Of a DNA stretch of 64,000 nucleotides, positions 35,107-44,218 are shown in pieces. Numbering within the stretch: the stretch's first letter is position 1; each line of letters starts with the position of its first letter. The stretch spans positions 1 through 64,000 of the forward strand of contig JAJEGI010000179.1 of NCBI GenBank assembly GCA_022819945.1. The letters run 5' to 3'. The notes below the pieces were generated by a model. That model searched no databases. It was not told the DNA's origin and saw only the letters and a program-made list of their open reading frames with translations. The position numbers and the translations under genes are program-made. This stretch comes from Candidatus Poribacteria bacterium. Lineage in GTDB: Bacteria; Poribacteria; WGA-4E; WGA-3G.

Positions 35107-36219
35107 ATGGAACTAACTTTTGAAAGAGATGCCCTTTTGGATGCCCTACAAGTACTGCAGGGAGTCGCGAGTGGACGGACGGCTTTACCGATTCTCTCTA
35201 ACGTGCTGATCCGTGCGGAAGGGGACACAATTGAGTGTATGGCGACAGATCTCGAAGTTGGCATCAGGATGAAGGTTGAAGGTGCAGTTAAAGAGGAGGG
35301 GGCAATCACTGTTTCTGCCAAGAAATTGGGGGATATTGTTAAAGAGTTGCCCGCGGACAAACCGATAGACTTGGTGACGACAGCAAACGACCGCGTTGAG
35401 ATTACGTGTGGTGATGGTGTTTACAAAATCATTGGGTTGCCTGATGAAGAGTTCCCACAACTGCCTTCTATTGAGGGTGAAGCGATGTCAATTGGTGGCG
35501 AAACGTTGCGGGATGTCATCCAGAAAACGGAGTTTGCTGCCTCTACGGAGGAGGTTCGCTATTTTCTAAACGGTCTCTATTTTAATCTGCTTGAAGAGCG
35601 GACGGAAGTCGTTGCTACCGATGGGAAACGCCTCGCGCTTGCACACTGTGAACCGCTCAAGGCGCAGACGGAAGCCGGCGGGTTCATCGTTCCGCTCAAG
35701 GCGGTTCGAGAGATTGTGAGGACCTTCGCCGATGCTGGCGAAGTGGAAGTTTCGGTTTTTGAAAATCAGATTCTCTTCACTGATGGGGATGCGACCTTGA
35801 CGACCCGACTCGTGGAGGGAGAGTATCCGAAATATAGGCAGATCATTCCTGAATCGACTGAGGGTAAAACAGTGGTTTCAAGGGACCAGATTTTGAGTGC
35901 GGCGCGGCGTGTGGCACTGCTGTCAAACCCGAAGAACTATTCGATTTGTTTAGATATTGATACGGAACAGGTTCAGGTTTCTGCAAGGACTCCGGAATTA
36001 GGTGAAGCACACGAAACGGTGCCTGTGGGGTCTGGCACGGGGAGCGTGAGAATCGGTTTTGATGCCCGTCTGTTGGTAGAGGCATTGTCCCATATTGAAA
36101 CCGAGTCTTTATCCATTGAGTTTTCAGGTGAGTTGAACCCTGTGCTTATTAAGCCGGTAGGTGATGATGAATATATTTCGCTCATCATGCCGATGCGTTT
36201 GGAAGGACCTGCAGCATAA
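35107..36219 (+). CDS. dnaN: DNA polymerase III beta subunit (sliding clamp)
   Basis: 370 residues, the usual length, three clamp domains. Motifs: LLDALQVLQGVASGRTALPILSNVLI split over the N-terminal domain, ATDLEVGIRM, ATDGKRLALAH, and the C-terminal YISLIMPMRL. It encircles DNA as a dimer and tethers polymerase and repair proteins. ATG with TGGAGATTTTGGA upstream. dnaA, recF and gyrB are not adjacent, so dnaN is uncoupled from the usual origin cluster here. Confidence 0.97.
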   Translation: MELTFERDALLDALQVLQGVASGRTALPILSNVLIRAEGDTIECMATDLEVGIRMKVEGAVKEEGAITVSAKKLGDIVKELPADKPIDLVTTANDRVEITCGDGVYKIIGLPDEEFPQLPSIEGEAMSIGGETLRDVIQKTEFAASTEEVRYFLNGLYFNLLEERTEVVATDGKRLALAHCEPLKAQTEAGGFIVPLKAVREIVRTFADAGEVEVSVFENQILFTDGDATLTTRLVEGEYPKYRQIIPESTEGKTVVSRDQILSAARRVALLSNPKNYSICLDIDTEQVQVSARTPELGEAHETVPVGSGTGSVRIGFDARLLVEALSHIETESLSIEFSGELNPVLIKPVGDDEYISLIMPMRLEGPAA

Positions 36220-36264
36220 TGTAGGATATGTTGTTTCGCTTATGGCTTCGGTGGTGCGTCTTGT

Positions 36265-36293
36265 TGCTGGTGCGATTTGAAGCCGCACCAGCA
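36265..36293. terminator. Strong hairpin after dnaN
   Basis: TGCTGGTGCG (36265-36274) and CGCACCAGCA (36284-36293) form a perfect 10-bp stem with a 9-base loop. No T run follows, so it may be a transcript-end stabiliser or work with Rho. It lies between convergent genes. Confidence 0.6.
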
Positions 36294-36322
36294 GTGAACA
36301 GTGCTACGAGGTCCTGGACTTT

Positions 36323-37237
36323 TTAGTCGGTTTCCACGCCGGACATCTGCTCTAACGCTAACATCAGTGCCTGCGTGCCTAACCTGCCGTGTCCTTGTGC
36401 TTGCACCGCCGTGTAAAGTTGATGCACTAACGCCAATCCCGGTAGGCTCAGATTCATCTTGCGTGCCTCATCTAAAGCGATGCTCATGTCTTTGATAAAA
36501 TGCTCTACGAAAAACCCGGGATCGAAGTTCCGTTGTAGCACCCGCGGTGCGAGGTTATCCAAGGACCAACAAGCGGCTGCGCCGCCACTAATTGATGACA
36601 ACATCGTCTCCAAATCCAGCCCGGCTTTGTGCCCGTAGATTAACCCTTCGCAGACCCCGATCATTGTGCCAGAGATCGTAATCTGGTTACACATTTTAGT
36701 GTGTTGTCCCGCGCCTGCTCCACCTTGGTGAACGATATTTTTCCCCATTGCTTCAAAGAGCGGCATCACGGCTTGTACGGCATCTTCATCGCCGCCTACC
36801 ATGATAGAGAGGCGTGCTTCTTTCGCACCGACATCGCCGCCTGAGACGGGTGCGTCTACCGATGCGACATCTTGCGCTTGCGCGGCTGCGTAAATCTCTT
36901 GTGCGAGAGAGGGTTCTGTGGTCGTCATATCGACGCTGATGCTTCCGGGTTTCGCGCCCTTTAAGATGCCGTTATCGCCGAGGTAGACCTCGCGCACGTC
37001 GGGTGGAAATCCAACGATCGTGAAGACGACATCGGAAGCCGCTGCGACTGCGCTGGGTGAATCTGCCCATGTCGCGCCTGCTTCCAAGAGTGGATCTGCC
37101 TTCGCTTTTGTGCGGTTATAAACCGTCATCTCGTATCCCAAATCCATCAGATGTTGACACATCCAGCGTCCCATCACGCCGGTGCCAATCCAACCCAATT
37201 TTGTTGTGGTAGGATCAATTTTCAATGTAGTTCCCAT
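36323..37237 (-). CDS. 3-hydroxyisobutyrate dehydrogenase-like NAD(P)-dependent oxidoreductase
   Basis: 304 residues. Rossmann motif GWIGTGVMGRWM, then TVYNRTKAKADPL; substrate-binding VDAPVSGGDVGAKEARL; catalytic-lysine region GAGQHTKMCNQI. The family reduces or oxidises beta-hydroxyacids (hydroxyisobutyrate, tartronate semialdehyde, succinic semialdehyde). The exact substrate cannot be read. ATG with GGAAT upstream. Confidence 0.9.
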   Translation of the reverse strand: MGTTLKIDPTTTKLGWIGTGVMGRWMCQHLMDLGYEMTVYNRTKAKADPLLEAGATWADSPSAVAAASDVVFTIVGFPPDVREVYLGDNGILKGAKPGSISVDMTTTEPSLAQEIYAAAQAQDVASVDAPVSGGDVGAKEARLSIMVGGDEDAVQAVMPLFEAMGKNIVHQGGAGAGQHTKMCNQITISGTMIGVCEGLIYGHKAGLDLETMLSSISGGAAACWSLDNLAPRVLQRNFDPGFFVEHFIKDMSIALDEARKMNLSLPGLALVHQLYTAVQAQGHGRLGTQALMLALEQMSGVETD

Positions 37238-37296
37238 AATATTCCTTTCTTGTGTCCTTTTTTATCCGTCAATTTTCGGACAGGACAGGACAAATT

Positions 37297-38352
37297 TCAC
37301 GGCATAGCATCTTTCGCTATGTCCTTTTTCTTGATTCTAAAATCTTTTGTGACTCGCGCCCCGATTATAATACCCCCGACAACGACGGCACAATAGATAC
37401 TAAAGAACCGTGTTAGTAAGACGAAAAGTGGTATCAATTCTTTGGAGATCAAATTCTCCATCAGACCGACTGTTACAACCTCTGCGACACCACTTGCACC
37501 GGGACTCGGTGCGAACAACACAACAAAGTTTAGCACCAATCCAATGACGCAGAGTTCCCAGAGTGTTGTGTCTCCATTAAGTGCTTGGGCGACGATGTAG
37601 CTACCGACGATTCGTGCGCCGAGGAAGCCGCAAGTTAAGAGTAAACTCAATGCGCAAGTCCATTTGTGGTCGCGGAGGAACATGGTCGCGAACGTTTTGT
37701 GTTCATTCGTCAGTTGTTCCACTTTTAATGTGACGCGTTCTAAGAAAGGTGCGATGCGTGTGAACCGTAGTTGCGCAGCGTTACAAAGCCAATGAAAAAA
37801 ACGGAAGACCAATTCTGGCTTGAAAAGCAGCAAGAGAAACGATACGAACACCAGACCGAACATGAAAAAACTAAATAGACTTACCCATGTAGCCCCTTTT
37901 GGTAGAAAAGGTGGATCTAACCAGATGATCGCACCCGCACAGAGGATGAGGCTGACGAGCGTTGAGAGAAAGCAGATGATACCTGATGTTATTGCCCCTG
38001 ACAGTGGAACACCTGCCCGTGCATAAATATAGAGATGACCGACCCCGCCTGTCTGGAAGGGGGTGATTGCTGAAACACAGAGGGTCGCTAAATTCGCACG
38101 GAGACTGTCTCGGAAGCGAATCGTCGGTGTCACCTTCCGAATAAAGACATGGAACCGAAGTGCTCCGAACAGCCAATCTGCAAACATACATAGGCAAGCA
38201 CCGAGGAGCATCTCAATCTGCATCTCGCGAAACACTTGCTTTATATCTTGACTACCACTCCACAAAAAACTAAGGAATAACCCTGCGAATGTGCACACTA
38301 TGAAAAGAAGCGTGCCACGAACCACGTTTTCGCGGTTCAAGAATTCCTGCAT
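37297..38352 (-). CDS. Lysylphosphatidylglycerol synthase TM/UPF0104-type membrane protein
   Basis: 351 residues, eight or so helices. FADWLFGALRFHVFIR and the ITPFQTGGVGHLYIYARAGVPLS block are characteristic (the TP-Q-GG-G core), as are LFAPSPGASGVAEV and FFSIYCAVVVGGI. In MprF this domain flips aminoacylated lipids, but stand-alone copies have diverse or unknown lipid-related roles. Starts 39 bases after nadC ends, likely same operon. Confidence 0.85.
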   Translation of the reverse strand: MQEFLNRENVVRGTLLFIVCTFAGLFLSFLWSGSQDIKQVFREMQIEMLLGACLCMFADWLFGALRFHVFIRKVTPTIRFRDSLRANLATLCVSAITPFQTGGVGHLYIYARAGVPLSGAITSGIICFLSTLVSLILCAGAIIWLDPPFLPKGATWVSLFSFFMFGLVFVSFLLLLFKPELVFRFFHWLCNAAQLRFTRIAPFLERVTLKVEQLTNEHKTFATMFLRDHKWTCALSLLLTCGFLGARIVGSYIVAQALNGDTTLWELCVIGLVLNFVVLFAPSPGASGVAEVVTVGLMENLISKELIPLFVLLTRFFSIYCAVVVGGIIIGARVTKDFRIKKKDIAKDAMP

Positions 38353-38391
38353 TGCCAGTGAGGTCTCCTTTGTTGGGAATTAACGTGTTCC

Positions 38392-39237
38392 CTACTCGGC
38401 AACGAGTGTCAATGTTAAACTAATATCCATTGGCATTGCCGAGTGTGTCAATGCCCCAACAGAGATGAGATCTACACCGGTTGCTGCCACAGTTTTTACT
38501 TTATCAAGTGTAATCCCACCAGAGGCTTCCGTTACGGCTCGGTTTTCCACCGCTTGAACAACGCGTTGCATGATGCCGGGGGGCATATTGTCAAGGAGTA
38601 GGATGTCCGCTCCTGCTTCCAATGCTTCGTCAACCTGTTCAACGGTTTCGACTTCGACCTCAATCTTTGCTGTGTGCGGAACGACTTGCCTTGCCCGTTG
38701 TACAGCATTGGCGATTCCGCCTGCTGCGACGATGTGGTTGTCCTTGATGAGTACACCGTCGTAGAGACCGAAGCGGTGGTTTTGCGCGCCGCCAATACGC
38801 ACGGCGTATTTTTGAACCGCTCGCCATCCGGCTGCAGTTTTCCGAGTGTCCACGATTTTGGTGTCGTAGTCCGCGACGGCTTCCACAAATTGTGCGGTGA
38901 GGGTGGCGATTCCAGAGAGTCGTTGCAAAAAATTTAGTGCCGTCCGCTCGCCGATGAGGATGCTTTTCGCACTGCCTTGAACCTCAGCGATGGGTGTGCC
39001 TACGACGACTGCATCACCGTCGTTGACAAGTGTACGAAACGTCAATGTCGGATCCAGTTTCTCAAACACTCGCTCGGCTACTGGCAATCCTGCGACAATC
39101 CCCTCACTCTTGGCAAGAAATGTGCCAACCCCTTTTTGTGGCGGTGGCACTGTTGCATCTGTTGTTATATCGCCGATGCCGATGTCCTCTTCAAAGGCGA
39201 GTTCGATTAAGGGATCTAATGCGCGCGGATTGAGCAT
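38392..39237 (-). CDS. nadC: Nicotinate-nucleotide pyrophosphorylase (carboxylating)
   Basis: 281 residues. EDIGIGDITTDATV at the N-terminus, VDTRKTAAGWRAVQKYAVRIGGAQNHRFGLYDGVLIKDNHI (catalytic and phosphate-binding core, quoted in parts: DTRKTAAGWR and GGAQNHRFGL), VEVETVEQVDEAL and LLDNMPP. Converts quinolinate and PRPP to nicotinate mononucleotide in NAD synthesis. GWR replaces the commoner GLR after the DTRKT motif. nadA and nadB are not nearby. Confidence 0.95.
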   Translation of the reverse strand: MLNPRALDPLIELAFEEDIGIGDITTDATVPPPQKGVGTFLAKSEGIVAGLPVAERVFEKLDPTLTFRTLVNDGDAVVVGTPIAEVQGSAKSILIGERTALNFLQRLSGIATLTAQFVEAVADYDTKIVDTRKTAAGWRAVQKYAVRIGGAQNHRFGLYDGVLIKDNHIVAAGGIANAVQRARQVVPHTAKIEVEVETVEQVDEALEAGADILLLDNMPPGIMQRVVQAVENRAVTEASGGITLDKVKTVAATGVDLISVGALTHSAMPMDISLTLTLVAE

Positions 39238-39261
39238 ATTTTTATCGTTTTGAAACCGACT

Positions 39262-39699
39262 CTAATACTCGATTATCTCTCCGTTAATATTGCCATTTTC
39301 ATCAATTGTAATCAGTGCCAGTCCGAGTGCATTTGCCAAATCAAAGCTTGATCGCCAAGATGCTTCGTCTATCCCCGAGTCGACGATTAGATTGCTAAGC
39401 GGTTCCGATTCATAGGTATGTATGAAAAGGTTGTAATAGTCGTCGGGTGTTGTTGCATTCTCGTATTCAGCGATGACTTCCAAACCGATTTTCCACTCAT
39501 GCTCTAAAGATGCCCGATCGTTCTCTGAAAGGGGGTACCGTTCAAGTACACTTTCATAGCATTCCCGAGTTTCTTCTTCGAGTTCCTTAAGCCGTTGCTG
39601 TTCACGCTTGAGTTTTTGCGCGAAAAGTTCTTTGGCTCGTATCCGTGCGCGAGATGCGGGCCCTCGCTTTCGTTTTCTTGATTTTTTTCCGCGTTTCAC
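39262..39699 (-). CDS. Hypothetical protein with basic coiled-coil N-terminus
   Basis: 145 residues: an extremely basic start (KRGKKSRKRKRGPASRAR), a predicted coiled coil (about 20-55, KLKREQQRLKELEEETREC), then an acidic globular part ending DENGNINGEIIEY. Could bind nucleic acid through its N-terminus. Lies 24 bases upstream of nadC, so likely the same transcript. Not recognised. Confidence 0.6.
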   Translation of the reverse strand: MKRGKKSRKRKRGPASRARIRAKELFAQKLKREQQRLKELEEETRECYESVLERYPLSENDRASLEHEWKIGLEVIAEYENATTPDDYYNLFIHTYESEPLSNLIVDSGIDEASWRSSFDLANALGLALITIDENGNINGEIIEY

Positions 39700-39721
39700 T
39701 GGTTAGGACCTTATTTGAGGA

Positions 39722-39742
39722 GGCGCGGTTTGAAACCGCGCC
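39722..39742. repeat. Near-perfect 10-bp-stem palindrome
   Basis: GGCGCGGTTT, one base, then AAACCGCGCC, followed by GTTTCTAC. Same layout as 4031-4055 (GC palindrome then CTAC). It separates the isomerase from the 145 aa gene on the same strand. Confidence 0.7.
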
Positions 39743-39761
39743 GTTTCTACTCTGAATGCTC

Positions 39762-40676
39762 TTAATATCGTTCCAGATAGGGTGTTAGGAACTTCTTCGC
39801 GTCTTCGGTGACATCCCATGCGTTGGGCCAGAAGCAGAGGTCGATGGAGAACCACTCACCATCGTAACCGGTTTCGTCCATGATGACAGGGATAATTGCG
39901 TCGAAGTCCAGCACGCCGTCTCCGAAAGGTGCGTGGGTGCTTGTTTCATCGCCGTGGAGTGTATTGTCGGAATCGATGAGGTGAAAGTGCCCGATTTGCC
40001 CCTTGAGCTGCCGTGCGAGATCAATGACACCATTATCGCCGAGTGTCTCCTTTTCACCCGGCTGTCGTGCGCCGACAACTGCACACATCTGCGCGTGGCA
40101 TGTATCGAACATCACTTTGAAATTCGGATGATCGACAGCCTTTGGCATATTAATGATGTCGCTGGGTTTGTTGAACATGAATCCGGGTTCAAATTCCCAG
40201 AGCATCAGCACACCGTGGTCTTCTGCGACTTGAGCACAGCGTCTCCAGACGGCGACGATCCGATCCCATGCTTCCTCCTGGCTCACCCCTGGAATTCCCT
40301 CTTCGGGATCATTTACTGTATCTACTCGGATAGCAGGGGAACCGAGATCCAAGGCGAGTTGGAGGTTCTCTTTGAACAGTTTGAAGTATTTATCGTCCTC
40401 TTGTGCTTCGTCTGTAGCGGGACCTGGATGGGACCAAAAGTCTGCGGCTAAGCCAGAAACTTCCAAGCCGTAGTAGGCGATTAAACCTTTAACGGCGTCC
40501 CGATCGCTTTTCATCGGATAGTCGTTAATATCAATATGCGGTTTGAATGCCCCGATTTCAACACCGTCGAATTCCAGTTCGCTGAGACGTTTGACGACAT
40601 CATCAAACGGGACAGGATTATCTTCATAAGGACCAAATGCGTAAGCCCAACTTCCAATTGACAATTTTTTTGCCAT
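39762..40676 (-). CDS. Sugar phosphate isomerase/epimerase-like protein
   Basis: 304 residues, TIM-barrel AP-endonuclease-2 family. Starts KKLSIGSWAYAFGPYED; candidate metal ligands are E in LWEFEPGF, D in MFDTCHAQM, H in IGHFHLIDSD and the late DGEWFSIDL. Related in fold to 12765-13556 but only distantly similar. Probably acts on a cyclitol or sugar; substrate unknown. ATG preceded by AAAAAGGAGAAAAAC, a good binding site. Confidence 0.85.
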   Translation of the reverse strand: MAKKLSIGSWAYAFGPYEDNPVPFDDVVKRLSELEFDGVEIGAFKPHIDINDYPMKSDRDAVKGLIAYYGLEVSGLAADFWSHPGPATDEAQEDDKYFKLFKENLQLALDLGSPAIRVDTVNDPEEGIPGVSQEEAWDRIVAVWRRCAQVAEDHGVLMLWEFEPGFMFNKPSDIINMPKAVDHPNFKVMFDTCHAQMCAVVGARQPGEKETLGDNGVIDLARQLKGQIGHFHLIDSDNTLHGDETSTHAPFGDGVLDFDAIIPVIMDETGYDGEWFSIDLCFWPNAWDVTEDAKKFLTPYLERY

Positions 40677-40750
40677 GTTTTTCTCCTTTTTAATTTTACC
40701 TGGCGGAGCAACGACGTAGGTTAGAGATTTGATGTGCTACTCTCTAAAGC

Positions 40751-40786
40751 CGAAAAAACACCCCAGCAAAAACCCCTCCATTTTGC
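40751..40786. repeat. Core fragment of the heptad MITE-like family, without arms
   Basis: GAAAAAACACCCCAGCAAAA then ACCCCTCC matches the cores at 31574-31602 and 46859-46890. The rest of the 172-base gap (40677-40848) shows no gene; heptad arms are not recognisable here, so this is a decayed copy. Confidence 0.55.
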
Positions 40787-40848
40787 GGCGTACTCGCCCA
40801 TAAGCGATCTGCTTCATTACGGGCTACGGGTTTTTGTGTATAGCGTAA

Positions 40849-42066
40849 TTACGATACACCCTTAACCAAGGTCTGAACTGCTGTTTCGAGTTCAAGGGTT
40901 ATCTGCTCTACCGTTTCTCTTTTCTGTGCTTTGTAGGTATCGTAGCATTCTCGGAGATTTTTGGGTTCACCGACGCGAATTGATGCGACCCGCGGTCCCC
41001 GCATTTTTGCTGTACCAAACACTTCTCTTTCGAGACGGATGATGACCTCAAGGAACCGTTCGGGCGAAGGTGCTTCGGCGACATATCCGTCTGAAATTGC
41101 TATAAAGTTGATTAACCGCTCCAGGTCCGGATAAAATCGTTGGAATTTCTGGAGTAGTTCCTCATGTATTTTCTGTTCATATTCTGTCATCTGCTCAATG
41201 TCTCTATAGACTTCGGCATCGACTAAGTTTTTCAACGTACGCACCCTTGTGAGGACATCGGCTTCGGAGCGGATGCCCATGATCTTTTCAGCATGGGACA
41301 AGATTTGCTCTTTTAATTTTTCGATGTGCACATTGAGTGGCACGGTTTCGTCCACCTTGTACTGATACTCGGCTGCGAGCGTTTTGAATATCGCGACACC
41401 GATACGTCGCAACCGTTCGTAGCGTTCAATCGGCGTTCTCTCAGCAGGCGGAAGAATGTTTTTCTCTAATTCTGTGAGGGCGGCATCAATGTCGTCCCAC
41501 ATGTCCTGTGGATAATGGTATTTAATCCCGATAGGGACGACATAAAGCGGTTTGTCGATTTCAGCTTTTGCCATGTCGTCCAAAGCCCAGAAACAGAGTT
41601 GTATAATCCCTCTTTCAAAGCGCATGACGGTATCATTTTGTCGTGAGATTTCGCCCTCAGCGAAGATAACAAGCGGCGAGTTGCCTTCACACAGGAGTTC
41701 CCGCGTCGTCCGAAAAGCGTTTCGGTCTGCGGTGCCGCGTACAATTGAGTACGCGCCGAACCGCTGCAGCAGGAAACTGCGTAAGCCGCCGAATTTTCCT
41801 TTGTCAAAGGTTTCCCGTGCAGTCATGTAGTAGTACTGCTGAGAGAGCTGTTTGGACAGGAGGAACGTAACGGCAGGATCCGCGCGTGCTGCGTGGTTCG
41901 GTGCCAGCACAGTCGGGTGTCCGTCCGTCATTTTTAAGCGGGCAATGGACTCTGTATCAACATCTAAGGTTAACCCCTTCAAAAACAAGCGATTAATCAG
42001 TGGTATGAAGGCTTGTGCCGCTCGAATCGCAGTTGTATTCGGTTTGGGGGGTTTAAAGTCTAACAT
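40849..42066 (-). CDS. PlsC-type 1-acylglycerol-3-phosphate acyltransferase-like protein
   Basis: 405 residues. HX4D motif NHAARADP (about 58-65), the second block FAEGEISR (about 135-142) and RGTADRNAFRTTRELL between them fit lysophospholipid acyltransferases. The C-terminal ~200 residues (helical, LSHAEKIMGIRSEAD ..., YEQKIHEELLQKF) extend beyond the usual 240 aa enzyme. Predicted to acylate a glycerolipid or related acceptor on the inner membrane; the extension's role is unknown. Confidence 0.85.
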   Translation of the reverse strand: MLDFKPPKPNTTAIRAAQAFIPLINRLFLKGLTLDVDTESIARLKMTDGHPTVLAPNHAARADPAVTFLLSKQLSQQYYYMTARETFDKGKFGGLRSFLLQRFGAYSIVRGTADRNAFRTTRELLCEGNSPLVIFAEGEISRQNDTVMRFERGIIQLCFWALDDMAKAEIDKPLYVVPIGIKYHYPQDMWDDIDAALTELEKNILPPAERTPIERYERLRRIGVAIFKTLAAEYQYKVDETVPLNVHIEKLKEQILSHAEKIMGIRSEADVLTRVRTLKNLVDAEVYRDIEQMTEYEQKIHEELLQKFQRFYPDLERLINFIAISDGYVAEAPSPERFLEVIIRLEREVFGTAKMRGPRVASIRVGEPKNLRECYDTYKAQKRETVEQITLELETAVQTLVKGVS

Positions 42067-42103
42067 TGCGTACTACCGTTTGCGTCATACAGCAAGTTGT
42101 TGC

Positions 42104-42130
42104 GGCATACGGCGTATGCCTACTACTTTA
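42104..42130. repeat. Palindrome-TACTACTTT module overlapping a stop codon
   Basis: GGCATAC-GGC-GTATGCC (42104-42120) followed by TACTACTTTA. The final bases include the TAA stop (42128-42130, minus strand) of the PMI-like gene, so the repeat forms its very 3' end. Confidence 0.7.
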
Positions 42131-43234
42131 AAGACTTGGTGGATAGCAACAGATGATTTCCATCGGTGTGTCGCTGGTGCTCACGATGACGTAGCTGGAC
42201 AAGCAGCGAGGAATGAAGACGGATTTGCCGCGTTTGAGCGGAACGTCTTCAAAATCACCGCGTAGCACGCCTTCGCCACCGAGTGTTACGAGTGCGTAGA
42301 AGCCATTGTCCGCGGGCATACTCAGCGTTGAGTTCACTGTCAGGCGTGAGCATCCGAAGAATTTTGCGGCTTCCTCCGGCACGATTCGGTCTTCACGGTT
42401 ATCGCCTTCTGCTCGGACGAGTTCCGGGGTGCGGCGGATGTAGTTGTTGAGGTAATCCAATTCGAGTTTGTCGAATTCGGCGGCATCTACAGCGAGATCC
42501 CATCCGAGACCGAGGTGTCCGTCGTCTCTTTCAAACGGGAAACCTTCCCATTCGGCGAGGATGTTCCAGTCGGTGGGTTCCTGCGGTTCGAGGACACAAA
42601 GCCCTGTACCGAGCGAATGGACGATCGGTGTACGTAAGAAGTAGACTTCCCCGACCTTTGGCTCAACGACGTGCATGAGGCTCCGCAGCGTTGGTACATC
42701 TTGCGCTTCCATCAGGCGGCGGAATTCTGCTTTGTCGATCGCTTCTTTCCAACCTATCCACGCTTTCGCACCCGGACGCGTGCCGATTAAGATCCACGCC
42801 TCGTTTTTACCGAAGGGTGAGTTGAGATGTTTTTGTGAGAAATCGGGGTTTGGATGCCAATGGATCGGGATGTGCGCGCCTTCGCCGACATCAAAAATCT
42901 TAAGAAGCACGCCTAATTCGGTGCCGTATTTATCAACGTGTGCACTACCGAGTGTCTCTTCGGGAAATGCGTCGAGCAGTTCTTTCAGTAGGACGACTTC
43001 ACCACTTGGGAGTTCGATGCGGCTTAAGCCTTTGTCGGGCGGATTCTCTCTACCGGGTGTGATTGCACGGTTCGTCGAAAAGATCCATTCTTCGGAGTAA
43101 TAATCGTCTTTGGGATCATCTTCACCCATAAACTCAGCGCGGAGTTTTCCACCGTTATAGAAGTGTAGGTAGGTGTTCGGTGCTAAGCCGATGGGTGCGT
43201 TTAGCATTGACTGTAGTTCGCTTTGTGATGCCAT
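42128..43234 (-). CDS. Type I phosphomannose isomerase-like cupin protein
   Basis: 368 residues. Cupin metal site candidates HIPIHWHPNPDFSQKH (three His) and NEAWILIGT (Glu) match class I mannose-6-phosphate isomerases; a second, smaller cupin lies at the C-terminus (about 290-368, VTLGGEGVLRGDFEDVPL). The start PIGLAPNTYLHFYNGGKLRAEF is unusual for ManA, so another sugar substrate is possible. ATG with AGAAAGGACAGCAAC upstream; promoter at 43300-43329. Confidence 0.75.
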   Translation of the reverse strand: MASQSELQSMLNAPIGLAPNTYLHFYNGGKLRAEFMGEDDPKDDYYSEEWIFSTNRAITPGRENPPDKGLSRIELPSGEVVLLKELLDAFPEETLGSAHVDKYGTELGVLLKIFDVGEGAHIPIHWHPNPDFSQKHLNSPFGKNEAWILIGTRPGAKAWIGWKEAIDKAEFRRLMEAQDVPTLRSLMHVVEPKVGEVYFLRTPIVHSLGTGLCVLEPQEPTDWNILAEWEGFPFERDDGHLGLGWDLAVDAAEFDKLELDYLNNYIRRTPELVRAEGDNREDRIVPEEAAKFFGCSRLTVNSTLSMPADNGFYALVTLGGEGVLRGDFEDVPLKRGKSVFIPRCLSSYVIVSTSDTPMEIICCYPPSL

Positions 43235-43299
43235 GTTGCTGTCCTTTCTCTGTCTTTAAGAACTAAGGGTATTATTTGCGGATTCCCTTGTTTGTAGTA

Positions 43300-43329
43300 A
43301 GTTTATCATTTTGCGGGGAATTTTGTCAA
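43300..43329 (-). promoter_or_regulatory. Sigma70 promoter for the PMI-like gene
   Basis: Minus strand: TTGACA (43324-43329), 18-base spacer, TAAACT (43300-43305). Leader about 60 bases. Confidence 0.6.
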
Positions 43330-43381
43330 GTCAATTTTTGGATGAACGGGATTGTTTGGTTTTTGGTTTTAGAAGGGGATC

Positions 43382-43403
43382 GCGACCGGGAGGTCGCTCC
43401 TAC
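43382..43403. repeat. Hairpin followed by TCCTAC
   Basis: GCGACC (43382-43387), loop GGGA, GGTCGC (43392-43397), then TCCTACA. Similar to the CGGAGATCGCTCCTACA tract near 50322-50343. It lies between the doc-like gene's 3' end and the PMI-like promoter. Confidence 0.55.
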
Positions 43404-43451
43404 AGGTAATATTCGGAAGGATAAATTTGGTGCCGCGTTAGCATTCGTTTT

Positions 43452-43823
43452 TCAAAAAATCCACGACTCTATGTGGTCGGCGATAATCTCAATATTGGTT
43501 ATGGTTCCATCCGCGATCTTAAAACCGAGTTCAATAATGGAATCATCAATATTGAGACGTCGGGCGTAACCGTTCAGTTCTAAAAACCGGAGTGCACATG
43601 TTAAGCCAATGCGCTTATTCCCGTCCAAAAATATATGGCCTGTAATAATGTGATGTGCATACACCGCAGCTTTTTGAAATAAATTCGGAAACAGTTCTGT
43701 GTCACCAAATTTTGCACTAACCGCTTCAACCAAATAGTGTAACTGATCTTCATTCAAGAATTGGTAGGCTCCGACATGTCCCTCGGCAACCTCCAGAATC
43801 TCCACAATTGTCAAATATCTCAT
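43452..43823 (-). CDS. doc: Doc-like Fic-domain toxin (death on curing)
   Basis: 123 residues, the size of P1 Doc. The active-site motif HIFLDGNKRIGLTCA contains the catalytic His and the ATP-binding N-K-R; FPNLFQKAAVYAHHIITG precedes it as in Doc. Doc phosphorylates EF-Tu and stops translation. The normal antitoxin Phd is not upstream; instead the start overlaps the stop of a TPR gene (ATGA, 43820-43823). The gene appears intact. Confidence 0.88.
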   Translation of the reverse strand: MRYLTIVEILEVAEGHVGAYQFLNEDQLHYLVEAVSAKFGDTELFPNLFQKAAVYAHHIITGHIFLDGNKRIGLTCALRFLELNGYARRLNIDDSIIELGFKIADGTITNIEIIADHIESWIF

Positions 43824-44218
43824 AAGTTACCGAGGGTTTTCCATGCCCGATCATAGTCTCGTAGTATTTCATCTATAGCCGTAGTGTTTTTTATTCCGAT
43901 GTCGCTGGCAGTTTTCATATCCAATTTCGCTTTTTCCTCTTCTCCGAGGTATAACCACGCCCTGCTGCGACGGTAATAGGCATCGGCGTTATGGGGGTCG
44001 ATTTCTATAGCTTTGGTATAGTCTTCAATGGCACGCTTATAATCCTCTTTCATACGGTAGACAAAACCGCGATTGTAATAGGCTTCAGCATAATCGGGTT
44101 TGAGTGCTATAGCTTTGGTATAATTTTTGATGGCTTTGTCAAATTCGCCATTTTTGCTGTGAACCAATCCTTGACTATAATAGGTATTAGCACACGCTTG
44201 ATTGTGTTTTTTTGTCAT
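43820..44218 (-). CDS. Three-repeat TPR protein coupled to doc
   Basis: 132 residues: three 34-residue TPRs (about 10-43, 44-77, 78-111; NYTKAIALKPDYAEAYYNRG and DYTKAIEIDPHNADAYYRR) and a C-terminal helix with DYDRAWKTLGNL. TPRs mediate protein binding. It overlaps doc by 4 bases, so the two are co-translated; it could be the Doc partner or a leftover of a TIR-TPR gene, since a TIR remnant lies directly upstream. ATG at 44218 with GGAGAAAAGAAA upstream. Confidence 0.8.
   Translation of the reverse strand: MTKKHNQACANTYYSQGLVHSKNGEFDKAIKNYTKAIALKPDYAEAYYNRGFVYRMKEDYKRAIEDYTKAIEIDPHNADAYYRRSRAWLYLGEEEKAKLDMKTASDIGIKNTTAIDEILRDYDRAWKTLGNL

Noticed and set aside
34709..36220. Possible replication origin next to dnaN
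   Set aside because: No DnaA-box cluster, and dnaA, recF and gyrB are absent; dnaN alone does not mark an origin.
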